Source: Elusimicrobiota bacterium (lineage in GTDB: Bacteria; CAYTYR01; UBA6262). From it: 64,000 nt of DNA. Location: the NCBI GenBank assembly GCA_003153935.1, contig PMCA01000034.1, forward strand, positions 1 through 64,000, written 5' to 3'. The position numbers and the translations under genes are program-made. Position 1 is the stretch's first letter. Every line of letters begins with the position of its first letter. The notes below the pieces were generated by a model. It was not told the origin of the DNA and ran no database searches. It was given only the letters and a program-made list of their open reading frames with translations. Below are positions 23,211-32,742 of the stretch, in pieces.

Positions 23211-24058
23211 CCTGGGGCGAGCTGCTTAATTGGGCCGCGCAACTTTTGAAAAAAGCGGGGGTAGATAAGCCGGGCCTGGAAGCGGAATTACTGCTGGCGG
23301 AAACCCTGGGAATACCCAGATTAGAGTTAATGTTGTGCCGCCGGGAGACAGCCAAGCGGGCAGGTATTAAGAAATTTAAAAAATTTATAACCTTACGCCG
23401 GAGAAGAATACCAGCCGCCTATATTTTACAGAACGCTTTCTTCTATGGATTGAAATTTAGTATTGAAAAAGGGGTGCTGATACCGCGGCCGGAGACGGAG
23501 CTGCTGGTTGAGGAGACACTAAAAGCCGTTCATCGTTCATCGTTCATCGTTGATAGTAAAAAGATTAAAATACTTGATGTTGGGACGGGGAGCGGGGCGA
23601 TAGCTGTGACGCTGGCTAAGAATCTGGAAGCTGCCCGGGTATACGGGACCGATGTTTCGGCCAAGGCCCTGACAGTAACGCGGAAGAATGCCATCAGCCA
23701 TAAAGTAGCCGGGCGCTTACGCTTGAAACGTGGGAGCCTGCTGGCCGGACTGCCCGGGAAGTTTGATATAATAATTTCCAATCCGCCTTATATAAACGAG
23801 CGGGATATGAAGCGTTTGCAGCCGGAGGTCAATTACGAACCCAGGACGGCGCTGTCCGGCGGCCAAGACGGCCTGGACTTTTACCGCAAGATAATACCGC
23901 TGGCCAGGGAGCGACTGGCGACCAAAGGTTTCCTGGCCCTGGAGATCGGCTATGATCAGGCCGGAGCCATAGAAAAGATGTTAAGGACGAGAGGGTTTGA
24001 ACGGATAGAAATAAAGAAAGATTACGCGGGTATAGACCGAATAATAATCGCAAGCTAA
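23207..24058 (+). CDS. prmC: Release factor glutamine methyltransferase
   Basis: A 283-residue PrmC, modifying the GGQ glutamine of release factors with SAM. The N-terminal helical domain is followed by [10 protein letters not shown], the SAM loop [17 protein letters not shown] and the catalytic NPPY (ISNPPYINE). Between [13 protein letters not shown] and the SAM loop lies an extra stretch [12 protein letters not shown] encoded by four 7-base CGTTCAT-type units (23527-23554), which the family normally lacks. Start overlaps prfA (ATGA). murA follows nine bases later. Confidence 0.95.
   Translation: MTWGELLNWAAQLLKKAGVDKPGLEAELLLAETLGIPRLELMLCRRETAKRAGIKKFKKFITLRRRRIPAAYILQNAFFYGLKFSIEKGVLIPRPETELLVEETLKAVHRSSFIVDSKKIKILDVGTGSGAIAVTLAKNLEAARVYGTDVSAKALTVTRKNAISHKVAGRLRLKRGSLLAGLPGKFDIIISNPPYINERDMKRLQPEVNYEPRTALSGGQDGLDFYRKIIPLARERLATKGFLALEIGYDQAGAIEKMLRTRGFERIEIKKDYAGIDRIIIAS
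23527..23554 (+). repeat. Four 7-base units CGTTCAT inside prmC
   Basis: CGTTCAT three times, then CGTTGAT. On the other strand the unit is ATGAACG, the same type as the array at 28512-28539 in hisH. It codes about ten extra residues (near 107-116 of PrmC) just before the SAM-binding loop, with the frame preserved. Confidence 0.85.
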
Positions 24059-24067
24059 AGGAATCCC

Positions 24068-25318
24068 ATGGATAGAATTGTCATAACCGGCGGCAGGAAA
24101 TTAAAAGGCGAAGTCATTATCAGTGGCAGCAAAAACGCCGCGTTACCGATACAGGTAGCGACCTTGCTTACTGACGAGCGCTGCCTGTTGACCAACGTAC
24201 CCAGATTGCGCGATATTTACACCATGAATGAGGTACTCAAGGCAATTGGGTCCGAAGTAAAAGAAACTACCGCTGGATTCAGTTTCCAAAGCAAGCCTAA
24301 GCAGAAAAAAGTTGCTCCTTACGAGCTGGTCAAGACCATGAGAGCGTCAGTACTGGTAGTTGGCCCTTTGCTGGTGCGTTTGGGTGAAGCTAAAGTAGCT
24401 CTGCCCGGCGGCTGCGCGATTGGCCAAAGGCCGATCAACATCCATTTGGACGGATTCAAGAAACTGGGAGCTAAAGTTGAGATCAAGGAAGGTTATGTTC
24501 ACCTAAAAGCCAAGAAATTAATCGGTACCAAGATAACCTTTGGTTTTCCCAGCGTAGGGGCAACGGAGAACCTGATGATGGCCGCGGTCCTGAGCGAAGG
24601 CCGGACCATTATTGAGAACGCTGCCCGTGAACCGGAGATCGTGGACCTGGCGGATTTCCTGGTAAAAATGGGCGCCCAGGTCAGCGGGGCCGGCTCCGGC
24701 GTTATCAAGATAAACGGGGTGAAGGAACTACACGGCTGTGAGCATCGGGTGATCCCGGACCGGATAGAAACTGGAACTTTTATTATCGCCAGCGCCATAA
24801 CCGGCGGGGAGATCAAGATCAGGAACGCCCGGCTGGACCACCTTGATGCCTTGATCGACAAGCTTAACCAAACGGGAGTAAAGATAGAAAAGAAGGAAGA
24901 CTATATACTGGTGGACGGGACGTCAAAATTAAGTCCCCTGGAAATAGAGACCATGCCTTACCCTGGGTTTCCGACCGACATGCAGGCCCAGGTCATGAGC
25001 CTGATGTGCGTTACGCCCGGAACCAGTATTTTCACGGAAAACATCTTTGAGAACCGCTTCATGCATGTGTCGGAATTGCAGAGGATGGGCGCGGAGATCG
25101 GCTTGAAGGGTAATGTGGCCTTTGTCAAAGGGGTGAAAAACCTGAGCGGGGCCCCGGTGATGGCCACTGACCTGAGGGCCAGCGCTGCCCTGGTGCTTGC
25201 CGGCCTGGTAGCCAAAGGGGAAACCGACATATCCCGTATCTATCACCTGGACCGGGGCTATGAGCAGATAGAAGTAAAATTGGCCAAATTGGGCGCGAAA
25301 ATCAAGAGAATTAAGTGA
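24068..25318 (+). CDS. murA: UDP-N-acetylglucosamine 1-carboxyvinyltransferase
   Basis: A 416-residue MurA, the committed step of peptidoglycan synthesis (enolpyruvyl transfer from PEP to UDP-GlcNAc). It opens DRIVITGGRKLKGEVIISGSKNAAL; the catalytic loop reads LPGGCAIGQRPINIH and keeps the Cys that fosfomycin targets. Further blocks are FPSVGATENLMMAA, DRIETGTFI, YPGFPTDMQAQ and DLRASAALVLAGL. Length is normal. It is the last gene of the prfA-prmC-murA string, before the his promoter. Confidence 0.97.
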   Translation: MDRIVITGGRKLKGEVIISGSKNAALPIQVATLLTDERCLLTNVPRLRDIYTMNEVLKAIGSEVKETTAGFSFQSKPKQKKVAPYELVKTMRASVLVVGPLLVRLGEAKVALPGGCAIGQRPINIHLDGFKKLGAKVEIKEGYVHLKAKKLIGTKITFGFPSVGATENLMMAAVLSEGRTIIENAAREPEIVDLADFLVKMGAQVSGAGSGVIKINGVKELHGCEHRVIPDRIETGTFIIASAITGGEIKIRNARLDHLDALIDKLNQTGVKIEKKEDYILVDGTSKLSPLEIETMPYPGFPTDMQAQVMSLMCVTPGTSIFTENIFENRFMHVSELQRMGAEIGLKGNVAFVKGVKNLSGAPVMATDLRASAALVLAGLVAKGETDISRIYHLDRGYEQIEVKLAKLGAKIKRIK

Positions 25319-25335
25319 TATTTACCCGCGCTTTA

Positions 25336-25344
25336 TGCTATAAT
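25336..25344 (+). promoter_or_regulatory. Extended -10 box before hisD
   Basis: TGCTATAAT, an extended -10 with no good -35 at 16-18 bases. It ends ten bases before the hisD ATG, and AGGAG (25345-25349) lies between them. If this box is used, the Shine-Dalgarno sequence would be left outside the message; if not, the operon is read from upstream of murA. Confidence 0.5.
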
Positions 25345-25354
25345 AGGAGATAAC

Positions 25355-26521
25355 ATGGAAAGTATCGAAAAAACAGTAAGAGAGATCATCACGGAAGTGA
25401 AAAAAGACGGTGATAAAGCCGTTCTAAGGTTCACCCGTGACTTTGACGGGTATTCCTTAAATAGCGTTGGTTTGCGCCTGTCCGATAATGCCCTGCAAGA
25501 CAGCGTAAACAAGGTGTCCAAAGAGTTCTTAAAGGCGCTAAAAAAGGCCAAGAAAAATATAGAGGTTTTCCAGCGTAAGGTACTACCCAAATCATGGCAG
25601 ATGACCAGGAACGGTATAACCACCGGGGAAAAATATTCACCGATCGAAACGGTCGGGATTTACGTGCCAGGCGGGAAATACCCGTATCCTTCTACCGTGC
25701 TGATGACCGCAGTTCCGGCCAAAGTAGCCGGGGTTAAAAAGATCGTTATGGTAACGCCGCCTAATAATGTTAATAATGACGTGCTGGCCGCCGCGTATCT
25801 TTGCGGGGTCAACGAGGTATATCAGGTCGGCGGGGCACAGGCCATCGCCGCACTGGCTTATGGAACCGAAACTATTCCGAAAGTAGACAAAATAGTAGGA
25901 CCGGGTAATGTTTATGTCTCGGTAGCCAAGAAACTGGTTTTCGGAGACGTCGGCATTGATACTATCGCCGGTCCCAGCGAAGTAATCGTGATCGCTGATG
26001 ATTCGGTTAAAACCGAGTACGTGATCACGGACTTGATGGCGCAGGCGGAACACGGCAGCGGCGCCAATGCCCTGTTGCTGACCTGCTCAGCCAAGCTGTA
26101 TAAGCGGGTAAAAGCCAAGATAGGGCATGTTAAAAATGTGAAATTACACCTGGCGGAAAATAACCAGGAGATCATAGCCATAACCGATCAGCAGGCTCCG
26201 GAGCACGTGGAAGTCCTGACGCGGGACGCAGTCAGTTTGAGCAAGAAGATCACTAACGCCGGGGCGATTTTTGCCGGCGCTTATTCACCTACGGCTACCG
26301 GTGATTACCTAGCCGGCCCGAGTCATGTTCTACCGACCGGACGGACAGCCCGGTTTGCCAGCGGCTTGTCCAGCGCGGATTTTGTCAAGCGCTCCAGCCT
26401 GGTCAGTTGCACCAGGCAGGCGCTGCAAAAGAACGCCAAAGATATCATCGCTCTGGCTGAACGCGAAGGCCTGAAGTACCACGGGGCCAGCATTATCCAG
26501 AGGACGGAGAAGAAAAAATGA
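25355..26521 (+). CDS. hisD: Histidinol dehydrogenase
   Basis: A 388-residue HisD, oxidising histidinol to histidine in two NAD-dependent steps. Family blocks are YVPGGKYPYPSTVLM, VGGAQAIAALAYGTE, KIVGPGNVYV, IAGPSEVIVIAD, the zinc region AQAEHGSGANALLL and SHVLPTGRTARFASGLS. It is about 40 residues shorter than the usual 430 because the N-terminal arm is trimmed, but it keeps VREIITEVKKDGDKAVLRFT. First gene of hisDCBHA-x-FI; its stop overlaps the hisC start (ATGA). Confidence 0.96.
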   Translation: MESIEKTVREIITEVKKDGDKAVLRFTRDFDGYSLNSVGLRLSDNALQDSVNKVSKEFLKALKKAKKNIEVFQRKVLPKSWQMTRNGITTGEKYSPIETVGIYVPGGKYPYPSTVLMTAVPAKVAGVKKIVMVTPPNNVNNDVLAAAYLCGVNEVYQVGGAQAIAALAYGTETIPKVDKIVGPGNVYVSVAKKLVFGDVGIDTIAGPSEVIVIADDSVKTEYVITDLMAQAEHGSGANALLLTCSAKLYKRVKAKIGHVKNVKLHLAENNQEIIAITDQQAPEHVEVLTRDAVSLSKKITNAGAIFAGAYSPTATGDYLAGPSHVLPTGRTARFASGLSSADFVKRSSLVSCTRQALQKNAKDIIALAEREGLKYHGASIIQRTEKKK

Positions 26522-27576
26522 AGATCAATATTCAGGGGTTAGTACGGCCGGAAATCCGCACCCTGGAGCCATATTTCGTTCCCGCGGGTAATTATGAGAT
26601 TAAGCTTGACGCCATGGAAAACCCATATGATCTGCCTGCAGACCTTAAGAAAACGATCTCTAAAAAGATAAAGGGCTTGGCGTTCAACCGCTACCCGGAC
26701 GCGGGGGCAGTAGCTCTGAGGAAAGCGATAGCGGGTTACCTGAAAGTTTCGGCTGACCAAATACTGGTCGGCAACGGATCCGATGAACTGATCTTAGCGA
26801 TACTGCTGACCTTCGGTGGTTGGGGCAAAAGGATAGTATATCCTGTCCCGACCTTTTCTGTTTATGGTATCCTGACCCAGGCGACCGGCGGCATTAAACG
26901 AGAGGTCTTCCTGGAGGAGGGGTTCCAGCTGGACCCGCGCAAGATCATGAAGGAATACCCGGACGTGGTTTTCCTGGCTTACCCTAACAATCCCACCGGC
27001 AATTGTTTCCCGAAGGACGAGATACTGGAGATTGCCGAAAAATCCCGTGGCATCGTGGTCATTGACGAGGCATATTTTGAATTCTCCAACCGGACTTTTC
27101 TGAACCAACTGTATGAATATGATAATATCATCATCCTGAGGACTTTTTCCAAAGCCTTCAGCCTGGCGGGTTTGCGGGTGGGGTATTTGGTGGCCAATCC
27201 CCAAATAGTCAAAGAGATCGCTAAAGTCAAACTACCTTACAATGTGAATGCGGTCAGCCAGGCGGTGGCCGAGGTTATGGTTAAGAATATTAAGAGAGTG
27301 AACAAGACGGTGGACCTGATCAAACAGGAGAGGGCTGCCCTGATGGAGGAGTTAAAGAATATCGTCACTCCCTATCCGAGTGAAACCAATTTTATTCTTT
27401 TCCGTTGTGAGCGGGCGCAGGATCTGTACGCTTACCTGCTAAAGAAGAAGATATTGATAAAAGCTTTTGGCGAAACCTACCTGCGTGATTTCCTAAGGGT
27501 AACGGTGGGTACGCCGGCGGAAAACAAGAAGTTCCTGCTGGAAACAAAAAAATTTTTGCGGGGGAAAAATGCTTAA
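26518..27576 (+). CDS. hisC: Histidinol-phosphate aminotransferase
   Basis: A 352-residue class I/II PLP aminotransferase acting on imidazole-acetol phosphate. Motifs include KLDAMENPYDLP, the NGSDELI cofactor-loop residues, YPNNPTGNCFP, VIDEAYFEF and the PLP lysine in RTFSKAFSLAGLRVGY. The position inside the his operon settles the HisC call over related aminotransferases. It overlaps hisB by eight bases. Confidence 0.95.
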   Translation: MKINIQGLVRPEIRTLEPYFVPAGNYEIKLDAMENPYDLPADLKKTISKKIKGLAFNRYPDAGAVALRKAIAGYLKVSADQILVGNGSDELILAILLTFGGWGKRIVYPVPTFSVYGILTQATGGIKREVFLEEGFQLDPRKIMKEYPDVVFLAYPNNPTGNCFPKDEILEIAEKSRGIVVIDEAYFEFSNRTFLNQLYEYDNIIILRTFSKAFSLAGLRVGYLVANPQIVKEIAKVKLPYNVNAVSQAVAEVMVKNIKRVNKTVDLIKQERAALMEELKNIVTPYPSETNFILFRCERAQDLYAYLLKKKILIKAFGETYLRDFLRVTVGTPAENKKFLLETKKFLRGKNA

Positions 27577-28171
27577 GAGGATAGCAACCGTAAAGCGCGA
27601 CACCAAAGAAACCAAGATCGAGGTAAAGCTTAACCTGGATGGCAGCGGTAATTACCGGATCGCTACCGGGATAGCGTTCCTGGATCATATGCTGGGATTA
27701 TTCGCCAAGCACGGGTTATTCGACCTGGAAGTCAAAGCCAAAGGCGACCTGGATGTCGATATTCATCATACCAATGAAGACGTGGGTATCTGCCTGGGGT
27801 TGGCTTTTGACAAGGCCTTGGGAGACAAGAAGGGCATTAAGCGCTTTGCCGGCGCCGGTGTGCCGATGGATGAAGCGCTGGCCAGGATCACTCTGGATAT
27901 CAGCGGCCGCCCGTCGCTCTATCTCACCCAGGACAAAAAGGTGAAGATCGCGGCCCGCAGCAAGTCTGAATATAACTTTGAGGATGCCAAGCATTTCCTG
28001 CGCTCATTCTGCCAGGAGGCTGGCATCAACGCGCACATCGATATCCTGGCCGGGGAAGACCTGCACCATGTATTGGAATCTGTTTTTAAAGCCCTGGGGC
28101 GGTCGATGGACAACGCTACCAAGACCGACCCGAGAATAAAAGGCATACCAAGCACGAAAGGAACGATATAG
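27569..28171 (+). CDS. hisB: Imidazoleglycerol-phosphate dehydratase
   Basis: A 200-residue monofunctional IGPD, dehydrating imidazole glycerol phosphate. Manganese-binding histidine/glutamate motifs are FLDHMLGLFAKHG, DIHHTNEDVGI and EDAKHFLRSFCQEAGINAH. There is no histidinol-phosphatase domain, so that activity must be encoded elsewhere. The SuhB-like protein at 13132 belongs to a family that includes histidinol phosphatases, which is only a possibility. Confidence 0.96.
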   Translation: MLKRIATVKRDTKETKIEVKLNLDGSGNYRIATGIAFLDHMLGLFAKHGLFDLEVKAKGDLDVDIHHTNEDVGICLGLAFDKALGDKKGIKRFAGAGVPMDEALARITLDISGRPSLYLTQDKKVKIAARSKSEYNFEDAKHFLRSFCQEAGINAHIDILAGEDLHHVLESVFKALGRSMDNATKTDPRIKGIPSTKGTI

Positions 28172-28172
28172 T

Positions 28173-28838
28173 TTGATAGCCATTATAGATTACGGCATGG
28201 GAAATTTAAGAAGCGTGGCCAAGGCTCTGGAAAACCTGGGAGCGGAGATCAAGATAACTTCCAGTCCGAAAGTTATTACCAGTGCCCAGGGAGTTGTTTT
28301 GCCCGGAGTTGGCGCTATGCCCGATGCCATGAAAGCGCTGGTTAAGGAAAAATTAGTAAAACCGATAGAAAAGGTGATCTCCGCCGATAAGCCTTTCCTG
28401 GGTATCTGCCTGGGTCTGCAATTATTGTTTGAGACAAGTAAAGAGGGCGGGGGTTCTAAAGGACTTGGTATTTTTGCAGGTTCTGTTCCTCGCTTTGTTT
28501 TCTCTAAACCACGAACGGCCAACGATGAACGATTAACGGCTCTTAAAGTGCCGCACATGGGATGGAACCAGATCAAGCAGACAGATAGCAGATGGCAGAT
28601 GGCAGATAGCAGTAAAAACATCCTGTCGGGTATAGAAGATAATTCTTATGTATATTTTGTCCATTCGTATTACGCCAAACCCAAAGACCGGACCCTGGTC
28701 GCGACTACCACTGATTATGGGATAGAGTTTTGCTCGTCCATTGCCAGGGGTAATCTTTTCGCCTGCCAGTTTCACCCGGAGAAGAGCCAAAAGGTGGGCC
28801 TGCGCATTCTCAAGAACTTTGTCGCCCAATGTAAGTAG
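28173..28838 (+). CDS. hisH: Imidazole glycerol phosphate synthase, glutaminase subunit
   Basis: A 221-residue class I glutamine amidotransferase that supplies ammonia to HisF. The start is TTG at 28173, one base after the hisB stop, giving the normal IAIIDYGMGNLRSV. The triad is visible as GICLGLQLLFE (Cys) and QFHPEKS (His, Glu). The conserved KVPHMGWNQI is flanked on both sides by extra residues encoded by 7-base arrays: PRTANDERLTA before it and DSRWQMADSS after it. HisH is normally about 200 residues, so the inserts account for the added length. Confidence 0.95.
   Translation: MIAIIDYGMGNLRSVAKALENLGAEIKITSSPKVITSAQGVVLPGVGAMPDAMKALVKEKLVKPIEKVISADKPFLGICLGLQLLFETSKEGGGSKGLGIFAGSVPRFVFSKPRTANDERLTALKVPHMGWNQIKQTDSRWQMADSSKNILSGIEDNSYVYFVHSYYAKPKDRTLVATTTDYGIEFCSSIARGNLFACQFHPEKSQKVGLRILKNFVAQCK
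28512..28539 (+). repeat. Four 7-base NNAACGN units inside hisH
   Basis: CGAACGG, CCAACGA, TGAACGA, TTAACGG run without gaps. The unit is the complement of the CGTTCAT array in prmC. It encodes about ten residues just before the conserved KVPHMGWNQI motif. Confidence 0.8.
28583..28612 (+). repeat. 7-base AGATRGC array inside hisH
   Basis: AGATAGC, AGATGGC, AGATGGC, AGATAGC, then AG. It matches the intergenic array at 13083. It encodes DSRWQMADSS after the conserved KVPHMGWNQI, 43 bases after the end of the first hisH array. Confidence 0.85.
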
Positions 28839-28864
28839 TAACCTAAAACCGTTTAGGAGATATC

Positions 28865-29602
28865 ATGATGATAATCCCAGCCATCGATTTGCGTGGCGGA
28901 CAGTGCGTGAGACTGGTACAGGGTAAGTTGGAACAGGAAACCGTCTATTCCAAGGACCCGGTTTTCGTAGCGAAGCTTTTCCAGGCCAAGGGAGCGCAAC
29001 GTCTGCATATAATTGATCTGGATGGCGCTTTTTCCGGCGTGGTCCAGAACCTGGAGATCATTGAAAAGATCTGTAAAGAGATGACCATCCCCGTACAAGT
29101 TGGCGGAGGCATCCGTAAGATGGAAACTATCGACCGGGTCCTGGCTGCCGGGGTGAGCAAGGTTATCTTGGGGACCATAGCGATTACCGACGCTCCTTTG
29201 CTGGAAGAGGCATTAAAGAAATATCCCGGTAAGATAATCGTGGCCATAGATGCTAAGAATGGCCTAGTCGCGATTGACGGTTGGAAAGACGAGACCCAGG
29301 TTAAAGCTTCTGACCTGGCGAAAAAGATGAAGGATAGTGGCGTCGGGGAGATACTTTATACCGATATTATGCGTGACGGAATGATGGAGGGCCCCAACCT
29401 GCGCGGGATCAAGTCCCTGGCCAAGAGTTGCGGCATTCCCATTATAGCCGCCGGAGGTATTTCCACCCTGCAGGATGTGGAGAAGATATACGCCCTGGAG
29501 AAAGACGGGGTGGAGGGAATGGTGATAGGTAAGGCTATCTATACGGAAGGTATTAAATTGGAAGAAGCGGTCAAGTTAGTGTCCGGCCAGGCAATAAATT
29601 AA
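28865..29602 (+). CDS. hisA: ProFAR isomerase
   Basis: A 245-residue (beta/alpha)8 barrel isomerase of histidine synthesis. It has IIPAIDLRGGQCVRLVQG, VQVGGGIRKMETIDRVL, IVAIDAKNG, YTDIMRDGMMEGPN and IIAAGGISTLQDV, including both catalytic Asp positions. Two adjacent ATG codons (28865, 28868) are possible starts, with AGGAG upstream. The gap before it and the unknown gene after it break the usual HA-F continuity. Confidence 0.96.
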   Translation: MMIIPAIDLRGGQCVRLVQGKLEQETVYSKDPVFVAKLFQAKGAQRLHIIDLDGAFSGVVQNLEIIEKICKEMTIPVQVGGGIRKMETIDRVLAAGVSKVILGTIAITDAPLLEEALKKYPGKIIVAIDAKNGLVAIDGWKDETQVKASDLAKKMKDSGVGEILYTDIMRDGMMEGPNLRGIKSLAKSCGIPIIAAGGISTLQDVEKIYALEKDGVEGMVIGKAIYTEGIKLEEAVKLVSGQAIN

Positions 29603-29625
29603 TACACTTAGAAGGGGAATAGTTA

Positions 29626-30042
29626 ATGGCTAAAAAGAAAAGCGGGATTTTACGTATTCTCTTTTTGATCATCCTTGGGGTTTTCGTGGTATATCTCTTA
29701 AACGGGTTCATGGATAATTTTTTTTCCCACCAGAAGTCAGTGATCATGAAATATTATAAAGTTATGCCAGGGGTATTGGCTTATTTCCTGGGCGGTCTTT
29801 TCATAGGTTATATTGCCAGTGAAAAGGGGATCCTGATGGGTTTGCTTGTGGGTTTGGCCTTTATTTTCTTCGGCGAGTACTCTAGTTTCACTCAGACACT
29901 GAAAGCTGGAGAAACGATCTTCAACAACTTTGATAAGGTACTGCCATTCATCAAAGATAGAAATTTTGATTACCTGCACTGGTTCCTGATGATCGTCTTC
30001 AGCACGCTGGGAGGCTATTTAGGGGAGCGGATGCATAGTTAG
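29626..30042 (+). CDS. Membrane protein of unknown function between hisA and hisF
   Basis: A 138-residue protein with a Lys-rich N-terminus and about four membrane segments: [51 protein letters not shown] and [18 protein letters not shown]. No family was recognised. It is co-directional within the his operon, 23 bases after hisA and 14 before hisF, with AAGGGGAA as ribosome-binding site. No feature links it to histidine synthesis; it may be a passenger gene. Confidence 0.65.
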   Translation: MAKKKSGILRILFLIILGVFVVYLLNGFMDNFFSHQKSVIMKYYKVMPGVLAYFLGGLFIGYIASEKGILMGLLVGLAFIFFGEYSSFTQTLKAGETIFNNFDKVLPFIKDRNFDYLHWFLMIVFSTLGGYLGERMHS

Positions 30043-30056
30043 CAGAAGAGGTTCAT

Positions 30057-30812
30057 ATGTTAGCCAAAAGAATAATCCCTTGCCTCGACGTCGATGCAGG
30101 ACGCGTAGTCAAGGGTACAAAATTTATAAACATCCGCGACGCCGGCGACCCGGTGGAAGTAGCCAAGCGCTATGACGCCGAAGGGGCGGACGAGATCGTG
30201 TTCCTGGACATCACCGCCAGCTACCAGAAGCGCAACATCATGCTGGAAGTGGTCAGGAAAACAGCGGAGCAGGTATTTATGCCGTTGACAGTAGGCGGGG
30301 GTGTAAGGAACGTCGAAGATATCCGCACCCTGTTAAAAAGCGGCGCCGACAAAGTTTCCATGAATACGGCCGCGGTGGAAGATCCCCAGCTGGTCAAGGT
30401 ATCCAGCGACCGTTTTGGCAGCCAATGCATCGTCGTAGCTATCGATGCTCAAAGAAAAGGCCGCGGCTGGCAGGTCTATACTCATGGGGGACGCACGCCG
30501 GTAGATCTGGACGCTGTGGATTGGGCCCGTACCGTGGAGAAATTGGGAGCGGGAGAGATCCTGCTGACCAGCATGGATTGTGATGGCACCAAGGACGGTT
30601 ACGACCTGGAGCTGACCAAAGCGGTGAGCCGGGCTACGACCATTCCGGTGATCGCCTCCGGCGGCGCCGGCAAACTGGAGCATTTCTATGATGCATTTGC
30701 CGAAGGAGAAGCTGACGCGGCCCTGGCGGCCTCGTTGTTCCACTTTAAAGAATTAACGATAAAACAAGTAAAGGAATATTTAAATAAAAGGAAAGTGACG
30801 GTAAGAATATGA
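30057..30812 (+). CDS. hisF: Imidazole glycerol phosphate synthase, cyclase subunit
   Basis: A 251-residue (beta/alpha)8 barrel that uses HisH-derived ammonia to form imidazole glycerol phosphate and AICAR. Blocks are [70 protein letters not shown] and [14 protein letters not shown]. The two catalytic Asp residues (CLDVD, SMDCDG) are in place. The hisI start overlaps its stop (ATGA). Confidence 0.97.
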   Translation: MLAKRIIPCLDVDAGRVVKGTKFINIRDAGDPVEVAKRYDAEGADEIVFLDITASYQKRNIMLEVVRKTAEQVFMPLTVGGGVRNVEDIRTLLKSGADKVSMNTAAVEDPQLVKVSSDRFGSQCIVVAIDAQRKGRGWQVYTHGGRTPVDLDAVDWARTVEKLGAGEILLTSMDCDGTKDGYDLELTKAVSRATTIPVIASGGAGKLEHFYDAFAEGEADAALAASLFHFKELTIKQVKEYLNKRKVTVRI

Positions 30813-31204
30813 GCAATAGTATTTTAAAGGAAGTCAAGTTTGACGATAAGGGATTAGTGCCGGCGGTATTGCAGGACTACAAGACCGATGAGATCCTGAT
30901 GCTGGCTTATATGGATAAAGAAGCGCTGATACGCACCTTGCGCGATAAAAAATGCTGGTACTGGTCACGCTCTCGGCACAAATACTGGTTAAAGGGCGAG
31001 ACCAGCGGCAATATCCAGAAGGTGAAGTCAATTTGCCTTGATTGCGACGGTGATGCGCTGGTGATAAAGATAGAGCAGGTAGGCGGTTCTGCTTGCCATA
31101 CAGGCTACCGCAGCTGCTTTTACCGCACCCTGGAAAAAGGCCGGCTGAAAATTAGGGGCAAGAGGGTCTTCGACCCTGATAAAGTATACAAAAATATTAA
31201 GTAG
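30809..31204 (+). CDS. hisI: Phosphoribosyl-AMP cyclohydrolase
   Basis: A 131-residue PRA-CH with [30 protein letters not shown] and the zinc cysteines in CLDCDGDAL and [13 protein letters not shown]. There is no fused HisE pyrophosphohydrolase domain, and neither hisE nor hisG appears in this window, so the first two steps must be encoded elsewhere. It is the last his gene; trpE begins 47 bases on. Confidence 0.96.
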   Translation: MSNSILKEVKFDDKGLVPAVLQDYKTDEILMLAYMDKEALIRTLRDKKCWYWSRSRHKYWLKGETSGNIQKVKSICLDCDGDALVIKIEQVGGSACHTGYRSCFYRTLEKGRLKIRGKRVFDPDKVYKNIK

Positions 31205-31232
31205 CGGGTGGCGAAGGGTTGCCAGGACCCGC
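31204..31232 (+). promoter_or_regulatory. GC-rich hairpin between his and trp operons
   Basis: GCGGGT (31204-31209) pairs with ACCCGC (31227-31232), and GGC with GCC inside it. There is no T-run after it, so it is not a standard terminator. It covers the only space between hisI and trpE and could act as an RNA stability or attenuation element, but no leader peptide with Trp codons is visible. Confidence 0.4.
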
Positions 31233-31251
31233 GCTAAAATGGAGTATATAA

Positions 31252-32742
31252 ATGTTTTACCCAGATATTAAAGAATTTAAGAAACTGACGAAAACGTATA
31301 ATTTGATACCGGTTTATAAAGAGATCCTGGCGGATATGGAGACGCCGGTGTCGGCGTTCCATAAAATATCCAAAAAAGCCAAGTACGCCTACCTGCTCGA
31401 AAGTGTGGAGGGCGGGGAGAAATTGGGGCGCTATTCGTTCATCTCCGCGGATCCCTCAATAGTTCTGGAAACCAAAGGCCATAGCGCCAAATTAATGCGC
31501 AAGGATACCACGGTTACCATTAACCTGATGGATAAGGATCCGCTGTATATCCTGCAGCAGCTGATGAAGGATTACCGGCCGGTGCATCATCGCGGCCTGC
31601 CGCGTTTCTACGGCGGTGCCGTTGGCTATATGGGCTACGATGTGGTCCGGTTCTTCGAGCCGAAACTGCGCGATACCGACGTTAATCCCGATGAGCTGAA
31701 GATACCGGATTGCGTTTACATGTTTACCGACACCATCCTGATCTTCGACCACGTCAAGCACACGATCAAGGTGGTTTCCTGCGCGCACGTCAGCGGCAAT
31801 GCCGCCAAGGTTTATAAAGAGGCCTGCGCCAAGATCGATGAATTGATAAACCTTCTGCGCCAGCCGGTTCGTATCCCTTCAAAACCTTACCGTAAGAAAG
31901 CTCCGCTTAAGATGCAGTCCAATTTCACCCCCGCCAATTTCAAGAAAATGATCCTGAAAGCCAAAGAACATATTAAAGCCGGGGATATTATCCAGGTAGT
32001 GCCATCGCAGAGGTTCAGCGTCAAGATAAATACGGACGCGTTCACCATTTACCGGGCTCTGCGGCGTATAAACCCGTCGAGTTACATGTATTTCCTGAAG
32101 TGCGATGATTTTAATATTGTCGGGACCTCGCCTGAGATCCTGGTGCGCAAGGAAGAAGAACTGGTAGAGGTCAGGCCGATTGCCGGTACCCGGCCGCGCG
32201 GCAAAACCGACGAAGAGGATGATAAGTTGGCCAAAGAGTTGCTGGCCGATCCTAAAGAGAGAGCCGAGCATATCATGCTGGTGGACCTGGGGCGCAACGA
32301 CGTCGGCCGGGTCTGCGATTATCATACGGTAAAGGTACCGGAGTTGATGGTGATAGAAAAATATTCCCATGTCCAGCACATCGTCTCGGATGTGGTTGGT
32401 AAGATCAGCAAGGGTAAGGATTGTTTTGACGTGTTAAGGGCGTGTTTCCCGGCCGGGACTGTTTCCGGCGCGCCGAAGATACGGGCGATGGAGATAATAG
32501 ACGAACTGGAACCGGTAAAGCGCGGCTTATACGCCGGCTGTATCGGTTATTTTTCTTTTAGCGGTAACCTGGACGCCTGCATTGCCATCAGAACAGCGGT
32601 GGTCAAGGACGGAAAAGCCTATGTGCAGGCCGGAGGCGGGATAGTGGCCGACAGCGTGCCGGAAACAGAATACCAGGAGACGATCAATAAAGCCAAAGCC
32701 ATGGTTAAAGCGATTGAAATGGCCGAAGAGGGACTCGAATGA
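31252..32742 (+). CDS. trpE: Anthranilate synthase component I
   Basis: A 496-residue TrpE converting chorismate and ammonia to anthranilate. The N-terminal [16 protein letters not shown] carries the LLES-type tryptophan feedback site. The catalytic half shows [71 protein letters not shown] and [10 protein letters not shown]. These favour TrpE over PabB. It overlaps trpG by four bases, so the two subunits are coupled. Confidence 0.97.
   Translation: MFYPDIKEFKKLTKTYNLIPVYKEILADMETPVSAFHKISKKAKYAYLLESVEGGEKLGRYSFISADPSIVLETKGHSAKLMRKDTTVTINLMDKDPLYILQQLMKDYRPVHHRGLPRFYGGAVGYMGYDVVRFFEPKLRDTDVNPDELKIPDCVYMFTDTILIFDHVKHTIKVVSCAHVSGNAAKVYKEACAKIDELINLLRQPVRIPSKPYRKKAPLKMQSNFTPANFKKMILKAKEHIKAGDIIQVVPSQRFSVKINTDAFTIYRALRRINPSSYMYFLKCDDFNIVGTSPEILVRKEEELVEVRPIAGTRPRGKTDEEDDKLAKELLADPKERAEHIMLVDLGRNDVGRVCDYHTVKVPELMVIEKYSHVQHIVSDVVGKISKGKDCFDVLRACFPAGTVSGAPKIRAMEIIDELEPVKRGLYAGCIGYFSFSGNLDACIAIRTAVVKDGKAYVQAGGGIVADSVPETEYQETINKAKAMVKAIEMAEEGLE

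Noticed and set aside
31205-31251. Trp attenuator or T-box before trpE
   Set aside because: Only 47 bases are available, without a leader peptide containing Trp codons or T-box motifs.
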